The notes under the pieces are model-generated. The model was not told where the DNA came from. It worked only from the letters and a program-made list of their open reading frames with translations, and searched no databases. Source: Desulfurococcales archaeon (GTDB lineage: Archaea; Thermoproteota; Thermoprotei_A; Sulfolobales; WAQK01). From it: a stretch of DNA of 49,664 bases. Both the position numbers and the translations under genes were made by a program. The stretch lies in the NCBI GenBank assembly GCA_027083135.1, contig JALWQH010000038.1, forward strand, positions 1 through 49,664, read 5' to 3'. Below are positions 1 through 7,937 of this stretch, one piece after another. Every line of letters starts with the position of its first letter. Positions within the stretch are counted from its first letter, which is position 1.

Positions 1-273
1 GAGGCTTGTCTTAGGAGGAGGTAAGTGGAGCAGGGTGGAGACTATGTAGTCTAAAGCTATGAGTAGTGACCATAGTGTTATCATGCCTCTGAATGAGTCG
101 CCTATAACCTTATAGTATTCTATCCTGCTCTTAGCATAGGCTTTGAGAAGCCTGCTCCTAAACAGCTTCTCCAGCGCTAATCCTATGCTAAGCGATGCTA
201 GCAGCACTACGACTATGTTTATTACAAGGCTTATGCTCTCAAACCCGTCTCTCAGAAACTCCACTATAGGCAA
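1..273 (-). CDS. MscS-like mechanosensitive channel, N-terminal part (cut by window edge)
   Basis: The reverse strand is open from a TTG at 273 to the window edge, giving 91 residues. Two hydrophobic segments (about residues 15-35 and 63-83) flank a basic stretch rich in Lys and Arg. This is the layout of the N-terminal membrane part of small-conductance mechanosensitive channels, but the diagnostic pore helix and beta domain lie outside the window. A GGGG run 4 nt before the TTG supports that start; a GTG three codons later is possible. Family assignment is tentative because only the least conserved part is visible. It is followed upstream by the SpoIIM-like gene on the same strand. Confidence 0.45.
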   Translation of the reverse strand, partial: MPIVEFLRDGFESISLVINIVVVLLASLSIGLALEKLFRSRLLKAYAKSRIEYYKVIGDSFRGMITLWSLLIALDYIVSTLLHLPPPKTSL

Positions 274-341
274 GCGCCCCTTACCCTATAGGATACCTGA
301 TAATACCGTCAGGGTTTATCTAGTATTTGGCTCTTAACCCA

Positions 342-932
342 TCACAATGAATGCAGGTTTAGGTTGAGCATCCAGGCTGTTGCCAAGCCTATGAGCGGTG
401 TTATCAGAACCTCTGTTACAGCTGCTACTAGGAGGAGCACTGCAACCTTCTTATATATTCCTAGGCCGCGCCTATATGCATCTGTGATGCTTGCCTTCCT
501 CCCCCTAGCCTTGTCAAGCAAGGCCTTAGCTGGCAGGAGGCCTGCATACGCTGCTAGTATAAAGGATGGTATTTCGAGTATGCCGTGGGGGAGGAGGAGG
601 GAGACGGCTAGGGGGGCGCCTTTAGCCATACCATATTTGCTGATTATATCTCTGACAACGTAGCCTACTACGTATCCATTAATGAATATTAATGCAAGCA
701 TGGGTAGGATCACTATGCCCGCGATCAATGAGAGGAAGGATGCTATGAGGTTATGTATGTAAATCTGGAGGAATAATTGCAGAGGGTTAGGCGTGCTGCC
801 AGCCTCCCTCTCCAGCTGTTTGAGCTGAGAGTTAACATACTTCTCAACAGGGCTTAGAGGATAAGCGAGGGCTACTATGAGAGACGCGATGTATAGTGCA
901 AGCAGCACTGCAGCTATGCGTGTAGCGTTCAA
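342..932 (-). CDS. SpoIIM-like (DUF95) integral membrane protein
   Basis: This 196-residue protein has four or five membrane spans (about residues 6-26, 55-78, 80-102, 108-135, 162-192) and the family signature LPHGILEIPSFILAA near residue 114. Archaeal homologues of stage II sporulation protein M are common membrane proteins of unknown role; their proposed link to membrane remodelling is inference from the bacterial sporulation protein. The start is TTG with GAGGAG four bases upstream, and a TTATTAAG box lies further 5'. It is transcribed in the same direction as the MscS-like fragment. Length is normal for the family. Confidence 0.8.
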   Translation of the reverse strand: MNATRIAAVLLALYIASLIVALAYPLSPVEKYVNSQLKQLEREAGSTPNPLQLFLQIYIHNLIASFLSLIAGIVILPMLALIFINGYVVGYVVRDIISKYGMAKGAPLAVSLLLPHGILEIPSFILAAYAGLLPAKALLDKARGRKASITDAYRRGLGIYKKVAVLLLVAAVTEVLITPLIGLATAWMLNLNLHSL

Positions 933-992
933 CGCTCCTCACTCTACTATAGGTGTTGGCCTTACACTTAATAAGCAGGGTGGGAGGAAAAA

Positions 993-2204
993 TCAGGCTA
1001 GCTTTTCCTTGAAGAGCTTGCCTAGAATCCTTATACCCTCCTCTATCTTCTCTGCAGGTGGGAAGCTGAAGTTAAGCCTCAGCGTGTTTTCTCCTCCACC
1101 ATGGGGGAAGAAATTACGCCCAGGCACGTAGGCGACGCCTCTATCAACTGCTTCTGGAAGCAGCTTCTTAGTGTCTACGCCTCTAGGCAGGTATACGAAG
1201 GTGAAGAAGCCGCCGATAGGTTTAACCCACTTGGAGCCTTCGGGGAAATATTCCTCCAGGGCTTTCAGCATAACGTCCCGCTTCTCCTTGTAGAGGCTGA
1301 CTATTCTCGGAATATTCTTGTCTATTATGCCTCTCCTAAACGCTTCTCCAGCTATGTATTGTGACAGGGAGGGTGTGTGGAGATCCATGTTCTGCTTTGC
1401 AAGCTCCATGTAATCTATTATTTCACGTGGCCCTATAGCCCAGCCTAGCCTAAGCCCCGGTGCAAGTATCTTGCTCGCCGTGCTCAGATAAATTACACGT
1501 CCCTCCTTGTCCATTTGTTTAAGGGGCTTGAAGTCCACGGGCTCGTAGAGGAAGTAGCTGTATGGATCATCCTCCACTATCAGGAAGTCATACTGGCTTG
1601 CAAGCTCTAAGAGATGTTTTCTACGCTCCATGCTCATGGTTACGCCGCTTGGATTCTGGGCTGTAGGCACCGTGTATAGGAGCTTAGGCTTCCTGCCCTG
1701 CGATGACAGGCTGCGCAGCTTGTCCTCAAGTATATTGGTATCCATGCCATCTTCATCCAGGGGTATTCCAACCATTTCAGCCCTCACTATTTTGAACACG
1801 TTGAGGGCTGCAAGATATCCGGGACTCTCAACCACTACTATGTCCCCTGGGTTGAGGAGGGTTAGGGCTGTGAGGTATATTGCCTGCTGGCTCCCCACGG
1901 TCACAATTATCTCATCGGGATCTGATACCGGTATCCCCCTCTTCCCCATATATTCTGCAAGGATCTCTCTGAACAGCCTTATACCCCTGGTTGGAGAGTA
2001 TTGGAGGGCCTTGTCACCGTGCTTGAGTAGAACCTCCCTGGAGATCTCTTCTAGCTCCTCTAGGGGGAAGACCCGGGGATCAGGGAGTCCTCCGGCAAGG
2101 CTTATGACATTCCCCTTCTCCACGACTCTAAGTATCTCCCTTATATCAGAGCGAGGCATGCGTTTAGCAGGCTCGGATATGAAGTCATGATAGCTGGGCT
2201 GCAA
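993..2204 (-). CDS. PLP-dependent class I/II aminotransferase (2-aminoadipate/aromatic type)
   Basis: Fold-type I aminotransferase of 403 residues, a full-length member of the MocR/LysN-like archaeal group. Visible landmarks are the NPSG turn (184-187), the cofactor aspartate in EDDPY (about 211-215), the Schiff-base lysine in STASKILAPG (Lys245) and the C-terminal arginine in TLRLNFS that binds the substrate carboxylate. It transfers amino groups between 2-oxoglutarate and a broad set of amino acids such as 2-aminoadipate, leucine or aromatics; the exact substrate cannot be read from sequence. Start is TTG with GGGGAA six bases upstream. It stands alone, 60 nt downstream of the hexuloisomerase gene on the same strand. 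Confidence 0.88.
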   Translation of the reverse strand: MQPSYHDFISEPAKRMPRSDIREILRVVEKGNVISLAGGLPDPRVFPLEELEEISREVLLKHGDKALQYSPTRGIRLFREILAEYMGKRGIPVSDPDEIIVTVGSQQAIYLTALTLLNPGDIVVVESPGYLAALNVFKIVRAEMVGIPLDEDGMDTNILEDKLRSLSSQGRKPKLLYTVPTAQNPSGVTMSMERRKHLLELASQYDFLIVEDDPYSYFLYEPVDFKPLKQMDKEGRVIYLSTASKILAPGLRLGWAIGPREIIDYMELAKQNMDLHTPSLSQYIAGEAFRRGIIDKNIPRIVSLYKEKRDVMLKALEEYFPEGSKWVKPIGGFFTFVYLPRGVDTKKLLPEAVDRGVAYVPGRNFFPHGGGENTLRLNFSFPPAEKIEEGIRILGKLFKEKLA

Positions 2205-2264
2205 ATTCTATTCCCCTGCTCATTATCAATCCAAGCTAAAATAAACCTTTATCCCATAGCCTAG

Positions 2265-2873
2265 CTATAATTCGATATTGGCATGTATTTTCTTTAAATC
2301 CTCCTCTGTTTTCCCTAATCTATGCATGAGTTCAACGATCACTCCGTCAAGGAAAACCATGGCTGTATCCTCGAATAATGTGCCCAGGGGGGCGAGAGGC
2401 TCATGTATTCCTAGTATCTGCCTTGCAAAATAATCCTCCTCTGCAGCTATTTTCGTCCTTCCCGGAACCTCTACCACTATGTCTGCAAGCCTGGCGAGAG
2501 GGCTGTCAGGGAAGCTTGTTATAGCTATTATCTTGGCACCCACATTTTTTGCCGCCTCGGCTGCCGTGACTATTAGCTTTGTTCTACCCGACCCTGATAT
2601 AGCTACCACCAAGTCGTTTGGACCTATGCTTGGGACAAGGGTTTCGCCGAGGGCGTATACATGGTATCCTAGGTGAAGCAGCCTCATGGCGAAGGCCTTA
2701 GCTACGAGCCCGCTTCTACCAGCACCCATGACGAGGATCTTTCTAAGATTATTTTTACGGTAGGTTTCCTCTAAAGCCTCGATCATTCTTGAAACCTGCT
2801 CAATCTTCAGCATCTTCAAAGCCGAGCTGATGAACCCTACGATTTCATCCACCGCCTGATACAAGTAATTCAT
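2265..2873 (-). CDS. hxlB: 6-phospho-3-hexuloisomerase (SIS domain)
   Basis: A single SIS sugar-isomerase domain with [20 protein letters not shown] near the N terminus, the phosphate-binding SGSGRT motif and the C-terminal [11 protein letters not shown] segment typical of hexuloisomerases. The enzyme interconverts 3-hexulose 6-phosphate and fructose 6-phosphate. In archaea without transketolase it works with hexulose-phosphate synthase, in reverse, to make ribulose 5-phosphate. No hxlA partner is seen here. ATG 2873 is chosen; GTG 2888 in frame is also possible, since the TATA-like ATTAATATGT at 2911-2920 predicts a transcript start near 2890. Confidence 0.88.
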   Translation of the reverse strand: MNYLYQAVDEIVGFISSALKMLKIEQVSRMIEALEETYRKNNLRKILVMGAGRSGLVAKAFAMRLLHLGYHVYALGETLVPSIGPNDLVVAISGSGRTKLIVTAAEAAKNVGAKIIAITSFPDSPLARLADIVVEVPGRTKIAAEEDYFARQILGIHEPLAPLGTLFEDTAMVFLDGVIVELMHRLGKTEEDLKKIHANIEL

Positions 2874-2910
2874 TCCAGGCGTTCCCACCTGAATCTACTC
2901 TTGGACGCGG

Positions 2911-2944
2911 ATTAATATGTTTCCTTTAACATTATTTATAATGT
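2911..2944. promoter_or_regulatory. Promoter region with a 16-bp palindrome (hxlB, and possibly the RNA on the plus strand)
   Basis: ATTAATATGT (2911-2920) is the TATA candidate for hxlB. Immediately upstream lies the perfect dyad ACATTATTTATAATGT (2929-2944), whose AT core can read as a TATA element in either direction. On the plus strand it would place a start near 2963, before the GC-rich foldable region. It could equally be an operator. Confidence 0.5.
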
Positions 2945-2989
2945 GGAATACGGGCTAAGACTGATAAACCGCTATGCAGAGATACTATG

Positions 2990-3132
2990 ATGCGCCCCGC
3001 CTCCCCACGTCCCCCGAGGCCCCGGAGGGATGCTGTGAGGAGGGAACGGTCAGGCGGGGTACAATAGGCGTGTGGGATGAGCGTTAATCCATGCCCCTAG
3101 TCCGCTGAGGCCTGCTTTGGCCTGTGACGCAT
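2990..3132. ncRNA. Candidate structured RNA or structured leader (GC-rich intergenic)
   Basis: The non-coding interval between hxlB and the radical SAM gene is much richer in G+C than its surroundings and folds well on paper. ATGCG (2990-2994) pairs with CGCAT (3128-3132). Directly inside it, CCCCGCCT (2995-3002) pairs with AGGCGGGG (3052-3059). GGCGT plus GGAT pair with ATCC plus ATGCC around 3066-3095 with a 3-nt bulge, and AGGCC/GGCCT form a hairpin at about 3108-3122. Strand is not certain. It is not RNase P RNA, SRP RNA or tRNA by their conserved motifs. ORFs across it show no protein family. It may be a free RNA or a 5' leader of the radical SAM gene. Confidence 0.45.
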
Positions 3133-3169
3133 GCTGGGCCGGCCGTGACCGCTCCCCCTCATCACTGGA

Positions 3170-3179
3170 ATACTAAATA
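3170..3179 (+). promoter_or_regulatory. TATA box for the radical SAM gene
   Basis: TACTAAATAC lies about 26 nt before position 3200. The predicted start of transcription therefore favours ATG 3224 over the in-frame TTG 3200 as translation start. Confidence 0.5.
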
Positions 3180-3223
3180 CTTCTCTACGGAACACTAGGT
3201 TGAAGTACTGGTGGCTGGACACC

Positions 3224-4174
3224 ATGGCCGCGGAAGCGTTGAGAAATAGTGTTAGGGAGTTGTGTAGGAAGTGCAGCGTGGTAAGGTTATTTGATCCCTG
3301 GGGGAGCTCCCTCTGCACCTGCCCGCTTAAATACTCCCTCCACCCCTATACGGGTTGCAGCCACCTATGCCTCTACTGCTACGCCACCTCCTATATAGGT
3401 GTGAGGCCCAGCACCCCTAAGAAAAACTTCATTAGAAGGCTTAAACGGGATTTAAGATACGTCTTGCCCGTCCTGCCTATAGATATGTCTACAAGCAGCG
3501 ACCCTTATCCTCCTGAGGAGGAGAGATATAGGCTTACAAGACAGGCCCTGGAAATATTGGTGCCAAGAGGCTACAGGATCCTTATAACCACGAAAGGAGC
3601 CCTTGTTTCAAGAGACAAGGATATCCTAGCCAGCGGAAACGTAGCTGTAATGCTCACCATTACCACTCTTAACCGCGATCTAGCCTTAAGGCTTGAGCCA
3701 GGAGCGCCTCCCCCCGAGAAAAGGCTTGAAGCATTAAAGGAGCTTTCAGAGGCAGGTGTGCCTGTTGGCATAAGGCTTGATCCAATAATCCCTGGCCTCA
3801 ACCATGATCCCGGGGAGATTAAAGCACTGCTAAGAGAAGCTGTGGAGGCAGGGGCAAGGTTCGTTGTTACATCCACATATAAGGCAAAGCCCGACAATCT
3901 AGTCAGGATGAAGGCCGGGTTCCCTGAGATCAAGGAGATGCTGGAGAACCTCTATAGGCGTAGAGGTATATGGATGCATGGGTACTGGTATCTACCGGAG
4001 AATATGCGCCGCATGCTGCTGAAACCAGTAGTAGAGGAGGCTAGGAGGCTTGGCATAGGTTACGCCACATGCCGCGAAGGCTTCACAGATCCCGGGTTCT
4101 TCAATGCGGGTAGCTGTGATGGAACACATCTCATACCTAGAAGAATGGAGGCGGGGACATATTGGAAAGCTTGA
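3224..4174 (+). CDS. Radical SAM protein of the SPL-like COG1533 family
   Basis: The radical SAM cluster motif CxxxCxxC is seen as CSHLCLYC (cysteines 45, 49 and 52 from ATG 3224), followed by a TIM-barrel-like sequence with STSSDPYPPEE and a GIRLDPIIPG strand. These are hallmarks of the COG1533 group related to spore photoproduct lyase. It should bind a 4Fe-4S cluster and cleave S-adenosylmethionine; the substrate is unknown. Two extra cysteines precede the motif (CTC, about residues 31-33) and two lie near the C terminus (CREG, GSCDG), so an additional metal site is possible. It leads an apparent operon with two nucleotidyltransferase-fold genes. TTG 3200 is an alternative start. Confidence 0.82.
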   Translation: MAAEALRNSVRELCRKCSVVRLFDPWGSSLCTCPLKYSLHPYTGCSHLCLYCYATSYIGVRPSTPKKNFIRRLKRDLRYVLPVLPIDMSTSSDPYPPEEERYRLTRQALEILVPRGYRILITTKGALVSRDKDILASGNVAVMLTITTLNRDLALRLEPGAPPPEKRLEALKELSEAGVPVGIRLDPIIPGLNHDPGEIKALLREAVEAGARFVVTSTYKAKPDNLVRMKAGFPEIKEMLENLYRRRGIWMHGYWYLPENMRRMLLKPVVEEARRLGIGYATCREGFTDPGFFNAGSCDGTHLIPRRMEAGTYWKA

Positions 4175-4185
4175 TCGAAGGATTC

Positions 4186-5067
4186 ATGGCCATACTATAT
4201 GATGGAAGCATATGGATGGCTAAAGGCATAGATACCTGTAGCCCCGGATTCTCCCGGATGATCCTCTATAGAATAGGCCGCGATAAGCATAGAGTTAGGG
4301 GGCTAGGTGAGAGTATGCGCCTAGCCCGTGAGATATATCCATGGCTGTTCAGACATGATCCATGCATAGATATGGAGGTGCCGCTCATTCACCACAATCT
4401 TATCAGAGAAGTGATTGATCCCCGCTTAGCGGCAAGGAAAGCCTCGGGAAAGGCTGCCGAGCTCCTAGACCTTTTACATGAGGTTACACCTGGTCTTACA
4501 GGCTCGCTTGCCCTAGGATTAAGGGGAGGAGACATAGATCTCGTTATATATGGTTTCAGCGAGTCGGGGAAGGCGTATAGTATATTGGCTGAGCTTAGGG
4601 AGAAAGGTGTTACACGCCCCTTAGAGGGAGAAGCACTGCTCTCAGAATACCGTAAGAATGTTGCCGACACTCCATTCACGCTTCCAGAATATAGAAGGAT
4701 AGTTTCATCTAAGCTGCTTCTAGGAATATATAAGGGAGTACCCTATAGTATTAGGCTTATTCCTGTTAAAAAGGCATTGATACACCGTACACGTACACGT
4801 AGGCTAGGCTGGTGCACCCTTAAAGCAGTGATCACTGATGCTGGGAGAAGCTACATGACTCCTGCAAGCTATGAGATAAGCGTCTTGGATGCAGAGGGTT
4901 CTTGGAGGAGAGAGTGCCTGGAGGCTGCCAGGCTTGAGACATACAGGCTGAGATTCATGGAGCTTAAGGAGGGGATGCTCATTAAGGCTAGGGGGATCGT
5001 GGAGCTAAGAGGCTCTAGCTACATAGTAGTTCCTGATCATCCTGGAGGCCTGGTGAAGCCTCTATGA
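4186..5067 (+). CDS. Predicted nucleotidyltransferase (COG1665-like), first of tandem pair
   Basis: A polymerase-beta-type nucleotidyltransferase signature is visible: GS at residues 107-108 followed by DID (Asp117, Asp119) in GGDIDLVIYG. An N-terminal domain of about 100 residues precedes it and a mostly basic C-terminal region follows. COG1665 proteins are archaeal and biochemically uncharacterised; a role in nucleotide transfer to RNA or protein is inference. ATG 4186 has GAAGG four bases upstream; TTG 4162, overlapping the radical SAM gene, is possible. The following paralogue overlaps it by ATGA, so the two are probably co-translated. Confidence 0.65.
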   Translation: MAILYDGSIWMAKGIDTCSPGFSRMILYRIGRDKHRVRGLGESMRLAREIYPWLFRHDPCIDMEVPLIHHNLIREVIDPRLAARKASGKAAELLDLLHEVTPGLTGSLALGLRGGDIDLVIYGFSESGKAYSILAELREKGVTRPLEGEALLSEYRKNVADTPFTLPEYRRIVSSKLLLGIYKGVPYSIRLIPVKKALIHRTRTRRLGWCTLKAVITDAGRSYMTPASYEISVLDAEGSWRRECLEAARLETYRLRFMELKEGMLIKARGIVELRGSSYIVVPDHPGGLVKPL

Positions 5068-6053
5068 ATATTCCTGCGCTTGACCATCACTACGTGGAGG
5101 ATGAGTATGGCTTCTTCTACGTGGTTTACGGGAACCGTCACCCGCCTGGAAGGCTGCACGCCTATCTCAAATATATGCCTACGGATGGAGCTACACCGTG
5201 GTGTAAGAATAATAATATATGCTATGAGCGTGTGGTGAAGCACTACGCGTTGAATGAGATGCTGAGCGAGGCTCAGCGAATGGAGTACGAGCCTGTGTAT
5301 GGAGTGCTTGTCCCAACCCTCAGGCTTACAGGCCGTGAGAAAATACATGATCCCAGGCTTAGACTAGCAACACTAGTCTCTAAGCCTGAGGATAGGCTTG
5401 AGGAAAATATAGCTATGCTCGTGGATGGCTTTAGAGGAGTAGTGCATCCTGGAAGCCTAGGTGTCACAGGATCGGTGCTTATAGGCCTACATAACCCCTC
5501 ACTATCTGATGCTGATATAACGGTTTATGGGTGCAGGGATACGCTCCGCCTAATAGAATATGTAAGGGAAACAGGCCTCCTATCCCCCCTGCAACCCGAG
5601 GCTCTAGAGGAATGGGCTAGGATGGCAGCGCGGATCCGTGGTGTAGGCTTGAAATGGGTTCTCAGCATTTATAGGCCTTGGAGGAGGGGTGTGTATCGGA
5701 GCTTAACAGCATCGATTATCCCCGTGGATGATGTGGCACGCAGGTATGGTGAGACTATCTATAGAAGTATGGGATGCTCGGAGGTGAAGGTGAGGGTAGG
5801 TGGAATGCAGTGCTCAGCCCTCTATACGCCTGCAGAAGTAGAGGTGGAGAGTGCTGAGGTTCTCAGAGGTTCCTCTAAGGCAAAACCTTCAAGAATTATA
5901 AGCTTTGACACCTTATATTCCCCCCTACTCTACGAGGGCGGAGAATTAATTATCACAGGGGAAACCGTTGCTACAGGAAGTTCCTATGCCCTGCTCATAG
6001 GTACTAGGACGTGCGGCGGGATGGTACGTAAATATAGAGGCGTAACAATATAA
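5064..6053 (+). CDS. Predicted nucleotidyltransferase (COG1665-like), second of tandem pair
   Basis: Paralogue of the preceding gene with the same two-part layout. GS is at 136-137 and the metal-binding pair reads DAD (Asp149, Asp151) in SDADITVYG. The N-terminal domain contains YGFFYVVYGNRHPPGR, the form more typical of COG1665 proteins than the first copy. The C-terminal half differs strongly between the two, suggesting separate substrates or a heteromer. The start ATG overlaps the previous stop. The three-gene set of radical SAM plus two nucleotidyltransferases suggests a modification pathway, but this is not a system I can name. Confidence 0.66.
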   Translation: MNIPALDHHYVEDEYGFFYVVYGNRHPPGRLHAYLKYMPTDGATPWCKNNNICYERVVKHYALNEMLSEAQRMEYEPVYGVLVPTLRLTGREKIHDPRLRLATLVSKPEDRLEENIAMLVDGFRGVVHPGSLGVTGSVLIGLHNPSLSDADITVYGCRDTLRLIEYVRETGLLSPLQPEALEEWARMAARIRGVGLKWVLSIYRPWRRGVYRSLTASIIPVDDVARRYGETIYRSMGCSEVKVRVGGMQCSALYTPAEVEVESAEVLRGSSKAKPSRIISFDTLYSPLLYEGGELIITGETVATGSSYALLIGTRTCGGMVRKYRGVTI

Positions 6054-6068
6054 TAGGTTAAAGTTAAC
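6046..6068 (+). promoter_or_regulatory. Promoter of the PAP2-family gene with a 12-bp dyad
   Basis: AATATAATAGG starting near 6047 is a TATA candidate about 27 nt before the ATG at 6079, consistent with a leaderless message. The perfect dyad GTTAAAGTTAAC (6057-6068) lies between box and start, where a repressor could act. Confidence 0.4.
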
Positions 6069-6078
6069 TCATCCTCTA

Positions 6079-6972
6079 ATGAGGCTGGGGGGATTGGATT
6101 TAAAGAAGGGAGCTTCCAGGATGTTGAGGCTACTTGTAGACTGGGCTCCCTTCATAGTAGTCTACGTTTTATTTGAGTCTCTCCGAGGCCTTGTCCCCAA
6201 GGTCGTCCTCAGAATCGATGCTAGAACTCCCCTGGTCTTTGAGCAGAGCTTGTTCGGAGCACCTCTCTCACTCATAATGTATCATTACCGCTCGCTTATA
6301 GCGGAGTATTTCTCCTCAGTAATATACGCTATGCATCCCGTAGACGCTGTCCTCCTAGCCCTCCTCCTATATGCTCATAGGCGTGGATCGTATTACAGGT
6401 ATGTATCATCGTTCATGATAACCAGCATCATGGGGCTGGCATTGTATTTCGCATGGCCTGTCGCGCCGCCATGGATGGTTTTACCTGGCACAAGGATACC
6501 GAACTACCTGGCAAGATTCATATCGCTTCTGAGAGGAGCGACTTATGGGGATCCCAACCCCTTCGCCGCTATGCCGAGCCTTCACATGGCCCTAGCACTC
6601 CTAGTAGCATATTATCTCTACGTATCCTACAAGTCAGGCTGGGTGAGAGGGTTTGCAGTATCATGGCCTGTATTAATGTTGTTTTCAATAATATATACTG
6701 GTAATCATTATCTTCTAGACGCTATTATAGGCTTGATAATAGGAGCTGCCGGGATAAAGATTGGTGAAGCCTATAGTGCAAGGTTTGAGGCAGGCTTAGA
6801 GAAGGTTAAGCGAAGAGGGGATCTATCGCTTAAAGCTGTGGATAGCCGTGTTAGCATGCTTCTCGAAGCGCTTCACAGTTATAGTAGCCTTGACTTAGGG
6901 GATGCAGAGAAGCTTTTCCTAGGGTTCCGCAGGATGCTGGGTAATGCTCGTAGGAGGCATGAGAGGGTATGA
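6079..6972 (+). CDS. PAP2 superfamily membrane enzyme (Aur1/Ipt1-like)
   Basis: A polytopic protein of 297 residues with about six spans in the first 225 residues and a charged cytoplasmic tail of about 70. The active-site motifs are PSLH (166-169) and GNHYLLD (208-214), giving the two histidines and the aspartate of the PAP2 phosphatase/transferase fold. Their spacing resembles the inositol-phosphotransferase Aur1/Ipt1 branch rather than bacterial PgpB. The probable reaction is transfer or removal of a lipid phosphate head group, perhaps in archaeal inositol lipid or undecaprenyl/dolichol metabolism; which one is unknown. The stop overlaps the start of the next gene (ATGA). Confidence 0.75.
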   Translation: MRLGGLDLKKGASRMLRLLVDWAPFIVVYVLFESLRGLVPKVVLRIDARTPLVFEQSLFGAPLSLIMYHYRSLIAEYFSSVIYAMHPVDAVLLALLLYAHRRGSYYRYVSSFMITSIMGLALYFAWPVAPPWMVLPGTRIPNYLARFISLLRGATYGDPNPFAAMPSLHMALALLVAYYLYVSYKSGWVRGFAVSWPVLMLFSIIYTGNHYLLDAIIGLIIGAAGIKIGEAYSARFEAGLEKVKRRGDLSLKAVDSRVSMLLEALHSYSSLDLGDAEKLFLGFRRMLGNARRRHERV

Positions 6973-7934
6973 GGGGGACTCGTACATCAAGGCTATACTC
7001 GGCGCTAGGTGCCACTGAGGCTGCGGATTTGGCATTAAAGGAGCTGCATACCCTTGTGAGAAGCGTTGGAAGCATGGAGGAGCTTAAGGTCAGGACAGCT
7101 GAATTCGTTGGGGAGGTTCTTGCCGCGAGGCCTACCTCAGCCCTGCTGATCAATACTTTCAGGGAGCTTTTATCAGAGCTCCTAAGGCTCAGCGATTCAG
7201 GCGTGCCTCTAGGCGAAGCTAGGGATAAGCTGGCTTCACTGATCGAGCATAGGCTTGTTAAGGCACGTGAGGCTGTTGAGGATTTGGCTGAGATGGGTGC
7301 ACGTAGAATAGTGGGTGGCTCAGTCATACTCACACATAGCTACAGCTATAGCGTCATAAGAACCCTTGAAAAAGCTGTGGAGAGGGGGGCTAGGATCAAA
7401 GCCTATGTTACGGAGTCGAGGCCTGGCGGGGAGGGTTTAGTTACAGCTGAAGAACTGTATAAGCGTGGAATACCTGTTACCCTCATAGTAGACTCTGCAG
7501 CACGTTTTGTTATGAATAGGGTTAACATGGTTCTTGTAGGAGCCGAATCCATAGCCGCTAATGGTGCTGTTGTTAATAAGGTTGGTACTAGTCAGGTTGC
7601 ATTGGCTGCCCATGAGGCAAGGGTCAGAGTATTCGTAGCCGCAGGCACGTATAAGTTCAGCGTTGAAACAGTTTTCGGGGAGCTGGTAGAGATACCTAGT
7701 GTTCCTCCCTCCAGCCTCCTCTCCCCTGAGGAGCTCGGGCGGCTTGGAGCAGACTATAAGGTATGGGCGCCTCTCATGGATGTTACTCCGCCTGAATATA
7801 TAGATGCTATAGTCACGGAGAAGGGGATCATAGCTCCAGAGGCTGTTCCAGTTATTCTGAGGGAGCTTTACGGCTCCTGGCCTCCGCAGCTGCCTGAAAT
7901 AGAGGAACTCCTGGAAAAATTGAAGGGAGGGTGA
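6969..7934 (+). CDS. eIF2B-alpha/beta/delta-like protein lacking isomerase active site
   Basis: Member of the eIF2B-alpha / ribose-1,5-bisphosphate isomerase / methylthioribose-1-phosphate isomerase fold, 321 residues. Where the isomerases have a catalytic cysteine and aspartate, this protein has Ser124 (in THSYS) and Glu193 (in VGAES), so sugar isomerase activity is unlikely. It is best read as an archaeal aIF2B-type regulatory paralogue or a partner subunit of the enzyme encoded next to it. Part of its C-terminal half is nearly identical in DNA sequence to the neighbour (see findings). ATG overlaps the upstream stop; the downstream gene starts 3 nt after its stop, so all three genes look like one operon. 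Confidence 0.75.
   Translation: MRGTRTSRLYSALGATEAADLALKELHTLVRSVGSMEELKVRTAEFVGEVLAARPTSALLINTFRELLSELLRLSDSGVPLGEARDKLASLIEHRLVKAREAVEDLAEMGARRIVGGSVILTHSYSYSVIRTLEKAVERGARIKAYVTESRPGGEGLVTAEELYKRGIPVTLIVDSAARFVMNRVNMVLVGAESIAANGAVVNKVGTSQVALAAHEARVRVFVAAGTYKFSVETVFGELVEIPSVPPSSLLSPEELGRLGADYKVWAPLMDVTPPEYIDAIVTEKGIIAPEAVPVILRELYGSWPPQLPEIEELLEKLKGG
7561..7644 (+). repeat. 84-bp perfect direct repeat, copy 1 (paralogue conversion tract)
   Basis: This coding segment is identical base for base to 8548-8631 in the next gene, 987 bp away, although the two genes are otherwise clearly diverged. A second shared block is 7779-7821. Confidence 0.95.
7779..7821 (+). repeat. 43-bp perfect direct repeat, copy 1
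   Basis: Identical to 8763-8805. It encodes the DVTPPEYIDAIVTE segment of both eIF2B-fold paralogues. Confidence 0.95.
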
Positions 7935-7937
7935 GGA

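Noticed and set aside
2990-3062. A tRNA on either strand, suggested by the 8-bp helix closing a 65-nt span
   Set aside because: No T arm (GTTCRANYC), no D or anticodon arm in the right place.
3097-3318. Minus-strand ORF of 73 residues over the radical SAM gene start
   Set aside because: It overlaps the better-supported radical SAM frame and promoter and has no family features.
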